Shown here: positions 61,548 to 64,000 of the stretch, piece after piece
Numbering within the stretch: position 1 is the first letter of the stretch
Layout of the letters: each line of letters opens with the position of its first letter
Assembly (NCBI RefSeq): GCF_014467055.1
Contig: NZ_CP060696.1
Location: forward strand, 1,860,001-1,924,000
Source: Caproicibacterium amylolyticum
GTDB lineage: Bacteria; Bacillota; Clostridia; Oscillospirales; Acutalibacteraceae
DNA length: 64,000 nt
Reading direction: 5' to 3'
Notes under the pieces: generated by a model
Database searches by the model: none
Told to the model about the DNA's origin: nothing
The model's input: only the letters and a program-made list of their open reading frames with translations
Translations under genes and position numbers: made by a program

Positions 61548-62251
61548 GCAGGTTCTCCTTCCTGTGCACAGAATTTGTAGCCCACCCCGCGCACGGTCAA
61601 GATTCTGAGCGGTTCATCCGGGTCATCCTCAATCTTCTGGCGCAGGTAGCGCACATGAACATCAACTGTTCGCGTATCACCAAAGTACTCGATTCCCCAG
61701 ACTTTGTCCAGCAAAGTATCCCGCGTGAGCACCTTTCCAGCATGCCGCATCAACATACACAGCAGGTCAAATTCCTTGGCCGTCAGCTCAATCAGCTTTC
61801 CGTCTTTATGCACAGTATGCCGGGTGATATCCACCTGAATACCACTGGCGGAAAGCACTTGCTCCTTTGGGTCATCCTGCCGCGCCGCCCGGCGCAGGAC
61901 CGCCCGCACGCGCGCACACAGCTCCTTAATGCCAAAAGGTTTTGTAATGTAGTCATCCGCGCCCATTTCCAAACCAAGGACTTTATCGATTTCTTCTCCT
62001 TTTGCTGTCAGCATCAGCACCGGAATTGCACGGGTCTGTTCATCCTCACGCAGTGTGCGGCAGATCTGCAGGCCATCCATGCCCGGCATCATCCAATCAA
62101 GCAAAATCGCATCCGGCTTTCGCAGACGAATCCCCTGCAGCAGTGCTTCCCCATCTGGAAACTCCCCAGTTTCAAAACCGGCATCCTTCAGACCAAATGC
62201 TACCAGTCTGCGGATATTCAGTTCATCGTCGGCGATATAAACCAGCGCCAC
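61544..62251 (-). CDS. phoB: PhoB/PhoP-like response regulator
   Basis: A 235-residue OmpR-family regulator with receiver phosphoacceptor D52 (ILLDWMMPG), the Lys in DYITKPFGIKEL, and a winged-helix domain (LTAKEFDLLCMLMRHAGKVLTRDTLLDKVW, partly quoted; VDVHVRYLRQKI, RGVGYKF). It directly precedes its kinase and follows phoU by about 50 bases. By context it activates the pst genes under phosphate limitation. Confidence 0.92.
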   Translation of the reverse strand: MALVYIADDELNIRRLVAFGLKDAGFETGEFPDGEALLQGIRLRKPDAILLDWMMPGMDGLQICRTLREDEQTRAIPVLMLTAKGEEIDKVLGLEMGADDYITKPFGIKELCARVRAVLRRAARQDDPKEQVLSASGIQVDITRHTVHKDGKLIELTAKEFDLLCMLMRHAGKVLTRDTLLDKVWGIEYFGDTRTVDVHVRYLRQKIEDDPDEPLRILTVRGVGYKFCAQEGEPA

Positions 62252-62304
62252 GGCTGCTACCCCCTTTACAATTTTGTACGCAAACTGTATTTTTAAAAAA
62301 TGTA

Positions 62305-62991
62305 TCAGTCGGCTGACTTGAACGCATCGTCACCGTCATTTAATTCCGGGTGTTCGCCGGTTACCATATAAATGACCCATTCCGCAATATTGGTTGCGTG
62401 GTCGCCCATGCGCTCCACATACTTGATGATAAACAGCAAGTCAACGTCCTGCATAACTTCCTTTGGATTCTGCGTAAGTGCTGAGGAAACTTCCAGCACA
62501 ATTTTACCGAAAGCGGAATCGATTTCATCATCCGCCACACAGATGCTTTTCGCCTTCTCAATGTCGCGGCTCAGAAAAACATCCATGGAACCGGTAAACA
62601 TATCGTGCACCTTTTCCAGTGCGTTCACAATGTGACTGACCGGCAGACGCTGGCTGTCCGCCATACCACTGGTGGTAATGATTTCGCAGATATCCGCACA
62701 CTGGTCGGCTTCACGCTCCATATCCGTCAGAATTTTCAAACTGGCCGCAATAATGCGCAGGTCACTTGCGATTGGCTGCTGGCTTGCAATCAGATTCATG
62801 CAGAGTTTTTCATTTTCATGTTCCAGCCGGTCAATTTCATTGTCTCCGGCTGCAACCTGCTGCGCCAGCTCCGTATTTCCGGTACGCAGTGCCTGAATGG
62901 TCGTTTCAATACGGCCGTTAATGACATCCCCCATGGCTGTAATGCGCTTTGTAAGCAGCTCCAGTTCCTGGTCAAAGTATTTTCTGGGCAT
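62305..62991 (-). CDS. phoU: Phosphate transport regulator PhoU
   Basis: A 228-residue protein with two PhoU repeats of three helices. It has YFDQELELLTKRITAMGDVI, NEIDRLEHENEKLCMNLIASQQP, and ADDEIDSAFGKIV with the ExxxD metal-site pattern, then YVERMGDHATNIAEWVIYMVTG. PhoU links PstB and PhoR and damps the Pho response. The ATG at 62991 follows AGGAGG; the longer ORF is unsupported. Confidence 0.94.
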   Translation of the reverse strand: MPRKYFDQELELLTKRITAMGDVINGRIETTIQALRTGNTELAQQVAAGDNEIDRLEHENEKLCMNLIASQQPIASDLRIIAASLKILTDMEREADQCADICEIITTSGMADSQRLPVSHIVNALEKVHDMFTGSMDVFLSRDIEKAKSICVADDEIDSAFGKIVLEVSSALTQNPKEVMQDVDLLFIIKYVERMGDHATNIAEWVIYMVTGEHPELNDGDDAFKSAD

Positions 62992-63095
62992 CTTTGGCGC
63001 CTCCTCAATTATATCATAAATAAATATTTTCAGATACACAGCAACAGTATACTATGTATCCACCGAATTTACCAGCAGAAAACCAGACGGAATTC

Positions 63096-63956
63096 TCAGC
63101 CGAAACGGCCCGTAATATAACGCTCTGTGCGCTCATCGGCGGGATTGTTAAACATATCAGTGGTATTGGTGTATTCCACCAGCTGGCCCAGCAGGAAAAA
63201 CGCTGTGTTGTCAGCAATACGCGCTGCCTGCTGCATGTTGTGCGTGACAATAATGACCGTGTACTTTTCACGCAGATCCCCCATCAGGTCTTCGATTTTT
63301 AACGTGGAAATCGGATCAAGCGCACTCGTCGGTTCATCCATCAGCAGCACATCCGGCTGCACAGCCAGCGCACGCGCAATACACAGGCGCTGCTGCTGAC
63401 CGCCGGACATACCCAGAGCGCTTTGCTTCAAACGGTCTTTTACCTCGTCCCACAAAGCGGCAGCTTTCAGGCTCGTTTCAACGATTTTATCTAGTTCAGT
63501 TTTGCTCTTAATGCCGTGCACCTTCGGGCCATAGGTAATATTATCATAAATGCTCATTGGAAACGGATTTGGCTTCTGAAACACCATGCCCGCACGTTTG
63601 CGCAAAAGTGTTACATCCGTGCGCGGGTCATAGATGTCTTCGCCGTCAATCGTAATTTTACCGGTAATGCGGCAGCCTTCCACCAAATCATTCATGCGGT
63701 TCAGGGTTTTTAAGCAGGTGGATTTGCCGCAGCCGGAGGGACCGATAAACGCGGTCACACGATTCGCCGGAATCTCCATATTCAATCCCTTGAGTGCATG
63801 GAAGTCTTTATAATATAGATTCAAATCTTTAATGGATACCTTAATATCTTCACTGCCGGAAATATTGCCGTAAGAGGTTTTCACCGGCGTTTCGCTTTTC
63901 TGGGCAGTTTCCAATGCGGTTGTTTCCTGTTTCATTTTCTCATCATTCATTTTCAT
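63096..63956 (-). CDS. pstB: Phosphate ABC transporter ATP-binding protein
   Basis: The 286-residue ATPase of the high-affinity phosphate importer. Walker A is [10 protein letters not shown] (about 71-80), the signature is [17 protein letters not shown], Walker [13 protein letters not shown], and the H-loop [11 protein letters not shown]. It has the PstB-specific [15 protein letters not shown] poorly conserved N-terminal extension of about 35 residues precedes the core. It follows the end of pstA. Confidence 0.96.
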   Translation of the reverse strand: MKMNDEKMKQETTALETAQKSETPVKTSYGNISGSEDIKVSIKDLNLYYKDFHALKGLNMEIPANRVTAFIGPSGCGKSTCLKTLNRMNDLVEGCRITGKITIDGEDIYDPRTDVTLLRKRAGMVFQKPNPFPMSIYDNITYGPKVHGIKSKTELDKIVETSLKAAALWDEVKDRLKQSALGMSGGQQQRLCIARALAVQPDVLLMDEPTSALDPISTLKIEDLMGDLREKYTVIIVTHNMQQAARIADNTAFFLLGQLVEYTNTTDMFNNPADERTERYITGRFG

Positions 63957-63962
63957 ACACCA

Positions 63963-64000
63963 TTATCCCTTTCTGAGAGCTTTGGAAGCAAGGCTTGCCA
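63963..64000 (-). CDS. pstA: End of an upstream gene, probably pstA
   Basis: Only the last 11 codons and TAA are inside the window; they read ASLASKALRKG. A short basic tail after a small-residue helix fits the C-terminus of PstA permeases, and pstA normally lies directly before pstB. The identity rests mainly on position. Confidence 0.5.
   Translation of the reverse strand, partial: ASLASKALRKG

Overview
The window is chromosomal DNA of a spore-forming, anaerobic Clostridia bacterium of the Firmicutes. Support comes from a complete spoIIIAA-AH operon, strong AGGAGG-type ribosome sites with frequent GTG and TTG starts, a V-type ATPase operon, formate-tetrahydrofolate ligase, acetate kinase, L-lactate dehydrogenase and a FeoAB system. 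Protein style and moderate GC suggest the Oscillospirales (Ruminococcaceae/Acutalibacteraceae, possibly near the lactate- and caproate-associated genera), but the genus is a guess. No tRNA, rRNA, CRISPR array, phage gene or transposase gene was seen.

Layout. 0-6.8 kb (minus): the 5' end of xseA, a TsaD/Kae1-like paralog, nusB, and the sporulation operon spoIIIAA to spoIIIAH. 6.9-11.2 kb (minus): a Dabb-domain protein, ldh, and feoA-feoB with a tiny Cys-rich Feo-associated protein, driven by a consensus promoter with a repeated operator. 11.3-16.9 kb: a compact surface-polysaccharide locus in which wzy and a Wzz/pseudo-tyrosine-kinase gene face away from an MBOAT acyltransferase and an SGNH-like partner. 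16.9-26.3 kb: a flavoprotein, then the methionine cycle (separate MetH reactivation protein, metF, metH), interrupted by a lone PglX-type adenine methyltransferase. 26.3-32.7 kb (minus): aminoglycoside phosphotransferase-like kinase, upp, rpiB, acetyltransferase, tam-like methyltransferase, tsaB, tsaE, fhs.

32.9-37.2 kb (plus): a two-component system with an unusual multi-membrane sensor, then a RodA/FtsW protein. 37.3-40.8 kb (minus): ispE, aminotransferase, Lrp-type regulator, and a PHP phosphatase. 41-42.7 kb (plus): the ACT-domain/PFL-family pair. 43-51.7 kb (plus): a nine-gene V-type ATPase operon. A roughly 200-bp gene-free element with terminal inverted repeats and four hairpins follows. 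51.9-54.9 kb (minus): acetyltransferase, DUF4380-like protein and tmcAL. 55-56.7 kb (plus): ackA and a VOC protein. 56.8-59.1 kb (minus): LUD-domain protein, HD-domain protein and an AlaX-type editing protein. 59.4 kb: a zinc-ribbon membrane protein. 59.8-64 kb (minus): phosphate regulation and uptake, pstA (end only), pstB, phoU, phoB-like and phoR-like genes.

MetF, MetH, its reactivation protein and Fhs together supply and use folate-bound one-carbon units. TsaB and TsaE are two of the tRNA t6A factors; the TsaD-like gene at the left edge looks like a paralog, not TsaD itself. The most unusual items are the orphan PglX, the structured 200-bp element, the Wzz protein whose kinase half has lost its P-loop, the probable ATT start of the MBOAT gene, and several intergenic palindromes.
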